This document shows positions 31,445 through 40,940 of a stretch of DNA of 46,643 nucleotides, piece after piece (within the stretch, counting starts at the first letter, position 1; every line of letters starts with the position of its first letter). The stretch is from Acrasis kona (Eukaryota; Heterolobosea; Eutetramitea; Acrasida; Acrasidae), in contig JAOPGA020001275.1 of NCBI GenBank assembly GCA_026419775.2, positions 1 to 46,643 of the forward strand. Direction: 5' to 3'. Below the pieces are notes generated by a model that was given only the letters and a program-made list of their open reading frames with translations, was not told the DNA's origin and did no database searches. Made by a program: the position numbers and the translations under genes.

Positions 31445-31467
31445 TATAATGAATAAAGTTGATTGCA

Positions 31468-31557
31468 TCATTCATCCTCATTGTTTTGCTGGTCTGGTGG
31501 ATATTGATATGTCTGATATTTTGATAATGATATTCTATTATTGCATTTTTTGTTCAT
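31468..31557 (-). CDS. Possible 3' end of a small minus-strand gene
   Basis: In the 229-bp gap between the NTPDase and amylase genes, the minus strand reads a 29-aa open stretch ending SKYQTYQYPPDQQNNEDE then TGA. Its composition looks coding. An ATG occurs at 31557, but an upstream exon toward 31610 is possible. It is too short to call firmly, and no family is recognised. Confidence 0.2.
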   Translation of the reverse strand: MNKKCNNRISLSKYQTYQYPPDQQNNEDE

Positions 31558-31673
31558 ATTTGTAAACTTTGGATTTTAAAAATATTTCATTTTATTTATA
31601 GTTGTTGCACTGTTATAAAAAAAGACTGACCTATACATTCTTGAAGTAATAACTAAAAAAACACAACATATCC

Positions 31674-33092
31674 ATGCACAAATTCACTGCATTACTTTCA
31701 CTTGCTCTGATCTTATCTGTTTTTATTGCTGGTGTCAACACAGCCACTAAAGAAGAGTGGAAGAAAAGAACTATCTACCAACTCCTTACCGATAGATTTT
31801 CGGTAGGTGGTCCAAATGGTCATGAATGCAACAATCTTTCAAATTACTGTGGTGGTACTTTTAACGGTATCAAATCGCAACTTGATTACATTCAAGGAAT
31901 GGGTTTCGATGCTATTTGGATCTCTCCTGTTGTTGAAAACACTGATGGTGGCTACCACGGTTACTGGGCAAAAGATATCTATAAAATCAATCCACGTTTT
32001 GGAACCGAGGATGATTTGAGGAGTTTAGTTGATGAATGCCACAAGAGAGACATCTGGGTAATGGTTGACGTGGTTTATAACCATGTTGGACCTGTAGACA
32101 CTGATTACAACCAAATCAAAGACTTCAACAAGCCAGAACACTACCACACCAAATGCCAAGTAACCAACTTTCAAGACACCGGAAATATGGAATACTGTCG
32201 TCTATCTAACTTGCCCGATCTTAACCAAAACCACCCTGAAGTCTATAAGACACTCTCTGATTGGACAGTCTGGTTGGTAGAGAAGTTTAATCTAGATGGG
32301 CTCAGAATCGACACTGTTGCCTTCGTCAACAGGGAATTTTGGTCTGCTTTAAAGAAGGAAACTCTAGAGGGAAGATTGAAAGACATTTACGTTGTGGGTG
32401 AAGTTTTCGATGGTAGAAGCGACTTTATCAACCAATACGGATCTATCATTGGTGGTGTTTTGAACTATCCCATGTACTACACAGTCCAGAACGTTTACGG
32501 ACGCAGTGAGTCAATGTATCAAATCAGGGCAAGAATGAACGAGCAAGATGCTGTCTTCTCCGACGCCGGCGCTTTGGGAACATTTATTGACAACCATGAC
32601 AACAACAGATTCCTCAACATCCAAAGTGATTGGAAGCTATTCATGAACGCATTGACCTACACCGTCTTCGGCAGAGGTATACCCATCATCTACTACGGAA
32701 GCGAACAATTATTCAACGGCGCCCACGATCCCTTCAACAGAGAGACTCTGTGGAACAAGTTCAACACCAAGAGCGAAATGTATCAATTCATCTCAAAGTT
32801 GGTCAAGACCAGAAGAAACTTTATTGATAACATTGCTTCATCAAAACAAGTTGAAAGATACGTGAACGATAAATTGTATGCCTTCACAAGAGGTCAAGTC
32901 TTTGTGGCCACCACCAACGTTGGATCATTCAGAGATCAGAGAATGGAATTCGACGTGACTTACCATGACTACGCCGAAGGAACAACTTTATGTAACATTT
33001 TCTTTGAAAATGATTGCGTTCAAGTACAAAACAACAAATTCCACATTGTGCTAAACTATGGAGAATCAAAGGTCTTCGTACCAAGAAAGTAA
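31674..33092 (+). CDS. Secreted alpha-amylase (GH13)
   Basis: A 472-aa intronless frame with a signal peptide (residues 1-24). The GH13 barrel starts at TIYQLLTDRFS. Conserved regions are DVVYNHVG (132-139), GLRIDTVAFV (209-218, nucleophile Asp213), VVGEVFDG (240-247, acid/base Glu243) and FIDNHDNNRF (304-313, Asp309). A short C-terminal beta domain ends the protein. Length and motif order match Taka-amylase-type fungal and protist enzymes. It cuts internal alpha-1,4 bonds of starch or glycogen, probably in the medium or in phagosomes. Confidence 0.96.
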   Translation: MHKFTALLSLALILSVFIAGVNTATKEEWKKRTIYQLLTDRFSVGGPNGHECNNLSNYCGGTFNGIKSQLDYIQGMGFDAIWISPVVENTDGGYHGYWAKDIYKINPRFGTEDDLRSLVDECHKRDIWVMVDVVYNHVGPVDTDYNQIKDFNKPEHYHTKCQVTNFQDTGNMEYCRLSNLPDLNQNHPEVYKTLSDWTVWLVEKFNLDGLRIDTVAFVNREFWSALKKETLEGRLKDIYVVGEVFDGRSDFINQYGSIIGGVLNYPMYYTVQNVYGRSESMYQIRARMNEQDAVFSDAGALGTFIDNHDNNRFLNIQSDWKLFMNALTYTVFGRGIPIIYYGSEQLFNGAHDPFNRETLWNKFNTKSEMYQFISKLVKTRRNFIDNIASSKQVERYVNDKLYAFTRGQVFVATTNVGSFRDQRMEFDVTYHDYAEGTTLCNIFFENDCVQVQNNKFHIVLNYGESKVFVPRK

Positions 33093-33168
33093 AAGCAACC
33101 ATATCGTCCAAGTTTAAGTTCAAGGACTTTTGGTGTAATAACAAATAAAAAAATTTAACATCTCACAT

Positions 33169-34356
33169 TCAGTCTTGATTTTTATTTTTAATCATTTGAT
33201 GTAAAGACTCCGCCATAGCAGTGGCAAACATTTTATCATTAATATGTGCGTCAATCTCCACGACTTCACACTCTGCTCTTCTAGCGTTCGAAAACAAAGC
33301 CTCTCTGGCTTGTTCGTCAAAGAAGGGGCCGTCCTTTATATCCATAGCACTGACACCTCTCAGAGGAATAAACAGTTTTGTGGGACCTTTTGCATCACTT
33401 AGTTTCTGTGCGATCCATTTTCCTAATCGTTCATTTTCTTCAATGTTCGTGCGCATCAAAGTAACGGTTGAATTGTGCGCATGTAAATGTCTATCTTTGT
33501 ATTTTTGTGGTACCGTGTATTTGGGTCCGAAGTTACACATGTCAAGTGCCCCTAACGAGACAACTTGAGGTATGCCATATTTTCCTGCTGCCTCCAGCCT
33601 ATTTGGGCCAGCAGATAAAATCCCGCCAAGAAGAGAATCAACAAGTTCAGTCGTAGTGACGTCGAGAACGCCAGCAAGACTACCCTGCTCTATAAGCCTT
33701 TCTAGTGATTTACCACCTGTTCCAGTGCTGTGAAAAACAAGAACTTCGTAATATTGTTGCAAGAGGGCTTGTGCTTCCTCTACGCATGGAGTCGTTACAC
33801 CAAACATTGAAATTGCAATCGTAGGTTTTTTGGTTTCCATCAAGATTGGACGATAAGACTTTGCCATACCAACTACGGCATTAGAAGCATTATTGAGTAT
33901 AGTTTTTAAAACATTATTCATGCCCGATATATCAACAATGGATGGCATCATCACAATGTCTGCCTCGCAAATATAGCTGCTTACATCTCCGGATGCCATT
34001 GTGGATACCATTAGTTTCGGAAACCCCAAAGGTAGTGTTTCACGAAAAGCTTCGCAACAGATTGATGTGTTGCAAGAGCCACCTAACCCAATGACTGCTG
34101 AAAGTTTCCCTTCTGTAAATAAATCCTTTAAAGTGTTCGAGAGTTCGAATGTTGCGGCAGTCATTGCCTGTGCACGGTCATTTATATCGTCCTTAATCAC
34201 TTTACTTGGAAAGTCTATTTCTGTTGTTTCATCTGGATTTCTCGTTCCAATATCAATCAAAATACAAGGCACACCTGCATTTATAATTGTTCTCTTCACA
34301 AAGCATAACAGGTGGTATTTTGTGTCACATGTACCGACCACAGCGACAGTTGTCAT
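33169..34356 (-). CDS. Tm-1/UPF0261 family protein
   Basis: An intronless frame; ATG 34356 (MTTVAVVGTCDTKYHLLCFV) fits the family start better than ATG 34380, giving 395 aa. Landmarks are GTCDTK near the start, IGLGGSCNTS, PKLMVSTMASGDVSSYI, DIVMMPSIVDISGMN, an F-x-T-x-x-C-V segment (ISMFGVTTPCV), FHSTGTGGKSLERLI and the C-terminal PLRGVSAMD. The fold is that of the Tm-1 N-terminal domain, found in bacteria, fungi and plants, where it binds nucleotides. The cellular role here is unknown. Its 5' side lies about 140 bp from the next minus-strand gene. Confidence 0.9.
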   Translation of the reverse strand: MTTVAVVGTCDTKYHLLCFVKRTIINAGVPCILIDIGTRNPDETTEIDFPSKVIKDDINDRAQAMTAATFELSNTLKDLFTEGKLSAVIGLGGSCNTSICCEAFRETLPLGFPKLMVSTMASGDVSSYICEADIVMMPSIVDISGMNNVLKTILNNASNAVVGMAKSYRPILMETKKPTIAISMFGVTTPCVEEAQALLQQYYEVLVFHSTGTGGKSLERLIEQGSLAGVLDVTTTELVDSLLGGILSAGPNRLEAAGKYGIPQVVSLGALDMCNFGPKYTVPQKYKDRHLHAHNSTVTLMRTNIEENERLGKWIAQKLSDAKGPTKLFIPLRGVSAMDIKDGPFFDEQAREALFSNARRAECEVVEIDAHINDKMFATAMAESLHQMIKNKNQD

Positions 34357-34498
34357 TATATTGTAAAAGATATTAACCAACTACAACGATATAAGCAGCT
34401 GGGAACCGAACAAGGTGTAGGCTCCAAGCAAATAAAAGTTAACGTAATTGAGCGCTACAAGATTTATATTTATTTGACACAGATGAGATTCCATTTGT

Positions 34499-34950
34499 TC
34501 AATCTATATCCGCCTCAATAGAAGTACATTCATAGATAAAACCATTGTCGCACTTATCAGTTGGTCCCTCGCGCACGGAAGCAACAGCGCAATCACATGA
34601 AAGATAACAATTTTTGTATATCGTTTCCTTCCATCGTCCAGATGTGCATGAATAAGTTTTGGAAGCTCCCGCAAGCGAAGCAGCACAACCTTTTTGGATG
34701 TATCCTTTTGTGCTGTAGGGGCGGCCTTGGCAGGCATTGTCTTCAAATTTATTGATCAGAACGACACTTGCTCCGACTACGATTTTTGGGACCTCACATG
34801 ATTGAATTGTTCCTAATTTTCCCTGTGCAGAACATTACCTTGGCAATCCGGCCCTCCAAATGTTTGAAGACCCCAAAATCCATTTGGTAACTTTTTCGCA
34901 GAACAAAGAAGGGCTGTTGTTAGCAGCAACAAACAACTCGAAATCTTCAT
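34499..34950 (-). CDS. Small secreted Cys-rich protein with a 26-nt intron
   Basis: Exon 34950-34839 encodes a signal peptide (KISSCLLLLTTALLCS) and FWGLQTFGGPDCQG. Exon 34812-34499 continues TIQSCEVPKIVVG, then a Cys-rich body (DNACQGRPY, KGCAAS, YSCTSGRW, NCYLSCDCAV, KCDNGFIYECTS) to TGA, 141 aa. The intron (34838-34813) would be only 26 nt; no longer GT-AG pair keeps the frame. About ten cysteines suggest a disulfide-bonded extracellular protein. I recognise no named family. Confidence 0.65.
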
Positions 34951-36083
34951 TTCCTTTTTTTTAATTTTTGCATCTATCGGCTAAGAACTTACTGATTGTA
35001 ATGAAGTTTGATCTGTAACTAATTCGTCTTTTGTAATTGCTGGCCAAGTCGTAGGAAATATCAGAATTGATTCTTAATAGTAATGTTGTTGGTAAGTCGC
35101 CCATGCGCGTTCTGTCACTTTAAAAAGACCCTTTGTAAATTGAGTTGTAAAAAATACGTACTTACCATTTTGAGTTGTGTAACAAATGAAGCAAGTCGAA
35201 GTAATGACGTATATCCGATTGAAAAAACAATTATCATCAACGTTCACATCCACGATGAATGTAGAGAAGCAAAGGAAAATTTACAAACTTTGTGGCCATT
35301 TATCAGCACTTGGGACACTGAAGCACAATAGAAATCTCTAACCGGCGTTCGTTAGAAAATTTAGCTGAAAGCCTTTCAACCAAATTGATGGAGAGGGAAT
35401 ATGAATTTTCAAGTAACATTTTGGATTCTAGAATTCTTTTATTTACTAACGCCAACATTTTAATTGCGTAACGTGTGTTAATAGAGAAGGCTTGGATTTA
35501 TGGATGGGTTCTAAAATCGTGAGATGAGTATGAGTATTTATTGATTAAATTACATGCCGCTAGAAGCAGAGGAATTTCTCATATTGAACACAATTTCATA
35601 ATTGTGCACATTGGTTCTGTTGCCGCTTGCTTGCTGACTTCGACGATACATCAATTCATGTTCTTCAGAGATTGAAGTAAATAAATTTGCATTAAATCGT
35701 TAACGTTACACAACAAAGCTCCATGCATAATACATGGAATTGTTGACTAATAACAAACATACAATCATGTATTATGCATGGATAAGTAAGTAATGGTCTT
35801 GTGTGAAATGTATTTTGGCCCTAGTTTCTTGTGTTATAATTGGAGATCCAATTTGGCGAGATTTTTCCAATTGCCAACGGTAATTTTAATTAAAATATGC
35901 CATTTAGGGAAGTCACAACGTCAAAAGTCGTTGTAATCAGACAGTGACAGGAGCAGATGATAGGATAATACCCAGAACTCTTTTCAATTGGTGGGATTCC
36001 CACGGTTACTTACGCATAAATTAAACTCGTTCAAGTCTCCGTTCACTCACCAAATTTTATTTGAAACACACATCACATACAAG
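34951..36083. other. Long gap with only weak coding signals
   Basis: More than 1.1 kb without a confident gene. Three weak signals were seen. On the plus strand 35186-35341 is a 51-aa ORF (MKQVEVMTYIRLKK...), overlapped in another frame by a stretch ending in ENLQTLWPFISTWDTEAQ. On the minus strand 35696 to 35550 reads NLFTSISEEHELMYRR...SASSGM to TAA with no clear start. A 17-bp inverted repeat is listed separately. The last 100 bp should contain the promoter of the Thr-Pro mucin gene. Confidence 0.3.
35720..35782. repeat. Perfect 17-bp inverted repeat
   Basis: TCCATGCATAATACATG (35720-35736)  and its exact reverse complement (35766-35782) flank a 29-nt spacer. Each arm also contains the internal palindrome ATGCAT. 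It lies mid-gap, far from confident genes. It could form a hairpin or cruciform, end a transcript, or be a small element remnant. Confidence 0.8.
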
Positions 36084-36767
36084 ATGGCTAGAAAGTTGTT
36101 AGTTGCCTTCATGATGCTTGCAATGATCGCTGTCGCACTATGTGATACACCAACACCAACACCAACCCCAACACCAACTGCAACCCCTACACCCACACCA
36201 ACTCCCACACCAACACCAACACCAACTCCCACACCAACTCCAACACCAACACCAACCCCAACACCAACCCCAACTCCAACACCTACCCCAACACCAACTC
36301 CAACTCGTACCCCAACTCCAACTCCAACTCCAACCCCTACACCAACCCCCACACCAACTCCAACCCCCACACCCACTCCAACACCTACACCCACCCCTAC
36401 ACCAACCCCTACACCCACACCAACTCCAACTCCCACACCCACACCAACTCCAACTCCCACACCAACTCCAACATTGAACGTTACTATGACCCCAACACCA
36501 ACACCAACCCCAACATCAAACGTAACCTTGACCCCAACCCCCACACCAACTCCAACTACCAATGTTACCGCTACCCCAACTGCCACCCCAACTGCCACCC
36601 CAACTGCCACCTCAAATGTTACCGCCACCCCAACCCCAACTTCAACTCCCACCCCATCTCCAACCCCCAGAACCACCACTCCAGTCCCAACTCCAACAAG
36701 CAGCTCAGCAAAGACCACTGCTACTGTATGGATTGCCGCAGTTGTCGCCGTAGTTCTTTTATTGTAA
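36084..36767 (+). CDS. (Thr-Pro)n mucin-like protein with GPI-anchor-type tail
   Basis: From ATG 36084 a 227-aa protein has a signal peptide (about 1-21, ending VALC), then an almost pure run of Thr-Pro dipeptides of about 110 residues with one Arg. A looser region follows with NVTMTP, NVTLTP and NVTATP sequons. The C-terminus ([22 protein letters not shown]) is a hydrophobic tail without a cytosolic part, as in GPI-anchored proteins. Such rods are heavily O-glycosylated spacers at the cell surface. Thr and Pro codons vary (ACA/ACT/ACC/ACG, CCA/CCC/CCT), so the protein repeat is not a simple uniform hexamer. Confidence 0.85.
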   Translation: MARKLLVAFMMLAMIAVALCDTPTPTPTPTPTATPTPTPTPTPTPTPTPTPTPTPTPTPTPTPTPTPTPTPTPTRTPTPTPTPTPTPTPTPTPTPTPTPTPTPTPTPTPTPTPTPTPTPTPTPTPTPTPTLNVTMTPTPTPTPTSNVTLTPTPTPTPTTNVTATPTATPTATPTATSNVTATPTPTSTPTPSPTPRTTTPVPTPTSSSAKTTATVWIAAVVAVVLLL

Positions 36768-37055
36768 GAGGTTTCAATAAAATTAACATCATTTTCTAGT
36801 TAAAACATCTGTCTGTTCACTTACTCACTGTTTTAGCGTTGAAATTCAACAAATAGTTTACCTTATTCCGATCGATTAAAAAATTCGCTCTCTTTTTTAG
36901 TCTCTGTCGTCGACTTGGCCGACAAAAAATAATAACGTGCGAAGAGCGTGATGATCTGTACGAACCAATCAACTAACAAAAAAAGTAAGACCAAATTGAA
37001 AATGTTGAATTAATTTATTGTAGAAGAATTCGACATGTTTGAACTCTTAAAAGTA

Positions 37056-39328
37056 TCACTTTTTCGGTTTAACCTTCTTTTTACTCATCTCTTTTTTGCT
37101 CAACGCTTTTTTCTGTTTGGAGACATGCTTATTACTAGCCATTGTTTTAATCGCATCAGAAACATTTGACCAACCTTCCAGCTGAGTAACCTGCAAGTAA
37201 TTATCCGCCACAAAAACAACACATTGACGAAGTAGAATCTTATCATTGTAAGCATCAGCAATTTGTACAATATCAACAATATTATCGGTACTCAACAAGG
37301 AAACAATCAAACAACTACAATGCTTTACAAGAGCGTCCATTCTATATTGAAGACCAGTCACATAAACCTCCAAACAAACGTCAACACCAACATTTAATTC
37401 TCCAGTGTACAAATAACACCGAATCACTTCAAAAGCTTTATTCGTCAAATCATAAAACTGAACTACATTAGTAACGCTCTCAATCATTCCGCTTGAGAAA
37501 ATATCTCGCGCATAAAGTGATTTTGTAAGAATTAATTTGTGTACTTTATATTGTCCCTTGACTTGACCTGTTTGTGAGTTGGTCAACTCAACCAACACAT
37601 TACAATGTTCATCGTCAACACTCATTTGCAAAGCTCTCTTCATAATATGATCCAAGTGATGCAACGTATTGATCGTGGTGTCCAATTGTATGTCGTGTCC
37701 TCTGGAACACATTTTCATCACTTCCGCATGTTGACTGCTCTCATTCATCAATAAACTCAATTCCATCATTTCCTGTACAAAATCATTTCTATTCGCCAAC
37801 ATGATCAAATCTCCGCAATAAATGTACTCGACCATGCACTTTACAACGCTCATGTGAAATGCAGAAATGTTGGTGATGATGGGTAAATCAATCTCTGGAA
37901 AGTGGGTGGACTGAATGTTCTTGTAAAACGTCGGGCATGCTGATTTGATCATGAACATGTGACACGGAATGAAATGTTGCGAATGATCATCTTCGTTATC
38001 GCTCTTCACCATGAATTGTACGTCGCACCACGATTGGTTCGTAATTGCATTTCTCATGTAGATGGGGTGGTCCATGTCGATGGCATCATCAATTACATTT
38101 TTCAACATTGAAAATGATTGAGTTTCATGATTAGTCAGATCTCTTTTACCTCCCACTACGTACATGTCCTTTCTGACGCAAATTAAATTGTGATTATAGA
38201 TGGTTGGTTGATGTTGTTGTAACCAGTTCACATGCCACTCATTGTTTTTCAGGTCAAAAATGTACATTTCGCTTCTTGATTTCTTGTCCTTGTCGAGTCC
38301 GCCGTACAATATGATTTCGTGCATGTTGTTGAATGTCATCGCGGTATTGTAAAGTGCAGGTGGTGGTAGTGAATGTTCCATATCGTATCGAGTCCACCCT
38401 ATCGCTGGATTTGATGTGTCGTAGGACCATAGGTCGTTGAGTGTTTTCGAGTTTTGATCTTGACCTCCGAATATGAACATTTTGCAACCATAGGACGTGC
38501 TGGAGTGGTATTGACGAGGTTGTGGACGGTTGTTGACATTTGTGGACTTGCCGCAAATAAGTGCTTGGTAGGAGTAGTAGTTTAATGGTTGTACTGAGGT
38601 TAATGTATTGTTTAAAATGTTGTTGGCTCCATTTCTTCCTCCGAAGATGTAGATGGTATCTCCGATAACACACAATGAACAATTATGAACAGGGTTTAAC
38701 TTCAATTCATGAGCAGAGAGTTGGTTACAACGAGTAAACGCTTCATTGTTCAGGTCCGCAAAATGGATTGAGCTTCCGTTGCAGAAATAAAAGTATTTTT
38801 TTTTACATTTTGCCTTGTGGTGAAACTACTCACGAACATTACATGATCGCTCATTGTTGGTAATCTGGCTTGTCGCTTTTCACATGACCACTCGTTGGTG
38901 TCAACATTATATGAGTACATGTCATTAAATGTTTCTTTTCCATTGCAGCCACCGTGGATATATATCTTATTATCTAGAAATAGAGTGGCCATCCCATACT
39001 TTTTAAGATTTATTCCTTTGCCCTCGAGTCCGGTACTGAGATTGTGCCAGCTTGTCTTTGTCCACTGCTTTGCCTTTAGTTTGTGCGATACGCTTCCAAT
39101 CACTTCTGGTAGTAGATCTTTTTCCTCTTCTTCGGTAAACTCGTAGGGGATGTATATTTTGTTTGCTTTAAAGTCAATCTTCTTGTTCTTTTTGGGGGCT
39201 ATCTTGGGCTCAATTACCAATCCAGTCAAATTCTCATCATAATCATCGCTCTCTTCATCATAGGAATAGTCGCAATCGTCTTCACTATCTGAAAAAGGTT
39301 CGAGTATGTGTTGAAGCAGTCTACTCAT
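37056..39328 (-). CDS. LZTR1-like kelch-BTB-BTB protein
   Basis: The first exon (39328 to about 38834) encodes an acidic N-terminus (DSEDDCDYSYDEESDDYDE) and the first kelch blade (LDNKIYIHGGCNGKETFNDM). The second (about 38772-37056) continues with ADLNNEAF, GDTIYIFGGRNG, CKMFIFGGQDQNSKTLNDLW, EIILYGGLD and DMYVVGGKRD. Two BTB domains follow (CDVQFMVKSDNEDD... and CNVLVELTNSQTG...KLILTKSLYARDIFSSGM), then a Lys-rich tail. Total is about 735 aa. Kelch plus two BTB domains is the LZTR1 layout, an adaptor for CUL3 ubiquitin ligase. The intron needs an irregular donor (GTTCGT at 38837); the better-looking GTGAGT at 38833 breaks the frame by one base. Confidence 0.8.
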
Positions 39329-39377
39329 TGTTGTTTATTGAACATGAAGTGAAACTAATTCGCATTTATACGAGAAC

Positions 39378-39528
39378 ATGACGAACTCTGAACAGTTCGA
39401 TGGGTTGGCCAATACAAAATTTGAGAAATTTGACCTATCAACGCCTACGACAAGTATTGACTAGAGATGTTGTAGTCATACTAGAACTAGACAATAAAAA
39501 GGTACCAAAGTTGTTTGTCGTCATTTAG
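39378..39528 (+). CDS. Possible small plus-strand gene, frame unresolved
   Basis: Two overlapping frames both look coding. ATG 39378 gives MTNSEQFDGLANTKFEKF...SID (28 aa). ATG 39400 gives MGWPIQNLRNLTYQRL...ELDNKKVPKLFVVI (42 aa, to 39528). Only one can be real, and neither joins cleanly to downstream exons. Its position, 50-70 bp from the divergent kelch gene start, fits the window's pattern of head-to-head gene pairs. Confidence 0.25.
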
Positions 39529-39832
39529 AATAGTGTCATGTCAAACGATATATTAAAAGCAAGCTGCACTGTACGATAAAAACAAAACACAAAATCTGGT
39601 AGCAAATGGACGTTTATGTCCGAAATATTCGATAAAAATTATTGTCTAATAGTTATTAAGAGAGAACACTTTGAGGAAATAAAACATTTTTAATCAAACA
39701 ATTGTATTCACGCCGGTAACTAACTTCTTAGAATACAACCGCTAATTTCAAGAGTATATATTCCTTAAGTGAACAAGTGCTGCATCGGTGACTTGATAGC
39801 ACCTATGCAAAGAGTATATACCTTCAAGGGAG

Positions 39833-40135
39833 ATGGATAAATGCTGTGCGTTGTCTGCAATTCAGTATATGTACCTCTTGTATTCCTTCAACGCGTTGCA
39901 TCTTTGACTTTTTCGCGAACAGTGTATTGCTTGTACTTTGCCGCTCTCGAGCTTCTACTATACTTGTTAATATTGGTGCACGTACTAACTCCTTGTGCAC
40001 ATAAAAGATGCAATGTGCAGGGGAATATCTTCAGCCAAAGACCAAAGTTTTTGTATCACTCTTGTATCTCTGTGTCCGAACGATATTGCCCTTATTGATG
40101 TTTATTCTCTTCATCTTCACCGGAGATTTCGTTGA
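39833..40135 (+). CDS. Small three-exon hypothetical protein, about 72 aa
   Basis: Exons 39833-39870, 39923-39975 and 40008-40135 join through introns of 52 and 32 nt; the second has ACTAAC. The reading includes STILVNIDAMCRGISSAK and SFCITLVSLCPNDIALIDVY before TGA at 40133. Frame and phase agree at both joints. The second donor could lie 6 nt later, adding two residues. No family is recognised. The rest of 39529-39832 and 40136-40281 shows no gene. Confidence 0.35.
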
Positions 40136-40281
40136 ACATTTGATGTAATTACAATATTTATTCAACTTCCAGAGAGTTTCTAGAAGTGTTGAACTTCATA
40201 AGATGGCTTGAGCCTCTGGGTTTAAATTGAAAACGTTAAACAAAAATCATAATACAACAAACCAAGAAAACAAAGATAAAC

Positions 40282-40485
40282 ATGGTTCACTATTCAACAC
40301 CAACAAAGCGATTTGCAACTGTTGCAGCCCAATCACAAAAGATACACACCATCAAACAAGTGAGGACAACGATGGATTCTACATTCAAATTTATTAAACC
40401 AATAACATTTGGAGACATTACGTACTATGAAGTGGGGATAAACTCGTGGAATCAGCCTGAGGAAGCATACATGTATTACACATAA
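40282..40485 (+). CDS. Hypothetical 67-aa protein
   Basis: A complete ATG-to-TAA frame. The basic N-terminus (MVHYSTPTKRFATVAAQSQK) could target mitochondria. The C-terminal part is acidic and aromatic (FGDITYYEVGINSWNQPEEA, then YMYYT). A polyadenylation-like AATAAAA follows at about 40522. No family is recognised. Confidence 0.45.
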   Translation: MVHYSTPTKRFATVAAQSQKIHTIKQVRTTMDSTFKFIKPITFGDITYYEVGINSWNQPEEAYMYYT

Positions 40486-40619
40486 AAAGAAAAATACAAG
40501 GTCTACAGTCTGTAACATTAGCAATAAAAACATATTATAAACTTTTTTTGCCAGTGTATTGGCTTCTCATGACAACTTCGCTTCCAATGAAGCGATTTTG
40601 CAATTATTAGTTCTCCAAC

Positions 40620-40839
40620 ATGAAATATTATGAATACTGCGCTACTATACAAGACACAACAATGCTAACGAAAAGTGACAAAGCTAACGATCGGTAAGGG
40701 GTGCTGAAGACCCTTTGTTATTGTAAGGTTCTTATGGACTGTGATGAGATATGGGAAAGCGTATTTGAAATGGACCAAGAGGAACAGAATTCAAGAGTTC
40801 TCAGAGTACCTACGCAATAAAGTTCTCTTAGCTCTGTAA
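40620..40839 (+). CDS. Small spliced basic protein, 61 aa
   Basis: Exons 40620-40693 and 40738-40839 were first considered; recounting places the intron at 40694-40727 (34 nt) and exon 2 at 40728-40839. The product reads MKYYEYCATIQDTTMLTKSD, then DRFLWTVMRYGKAYLKW and RIQEFSEYLRNKVLLAL to TAA. The strongly basic, helical C-terminal half suggests a small mitochondrial or RNA-binding protein, but no family is recognised. It lies 101 bp before the GH99-like gene. Phase and composition support it. Confidence 0.45.
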
Positions 40840-40940
40840 TAATTATTGATGATTTGACTAGCGCTCTGATCATTATTTCCGACGAATATTATTGGTCAAT
40901 TTCACAGCAGATCGGTGGCCACAGCAATTATTTCTATATA

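Noticed and set aside
36047-36718. Long minus-strand open frame of Gly-Val repeats
   Set aside because: It is the antisense reading of the Thr-Pro codons; the plus frame has a signal peptide and a GPI-type tail, while this one has neither.
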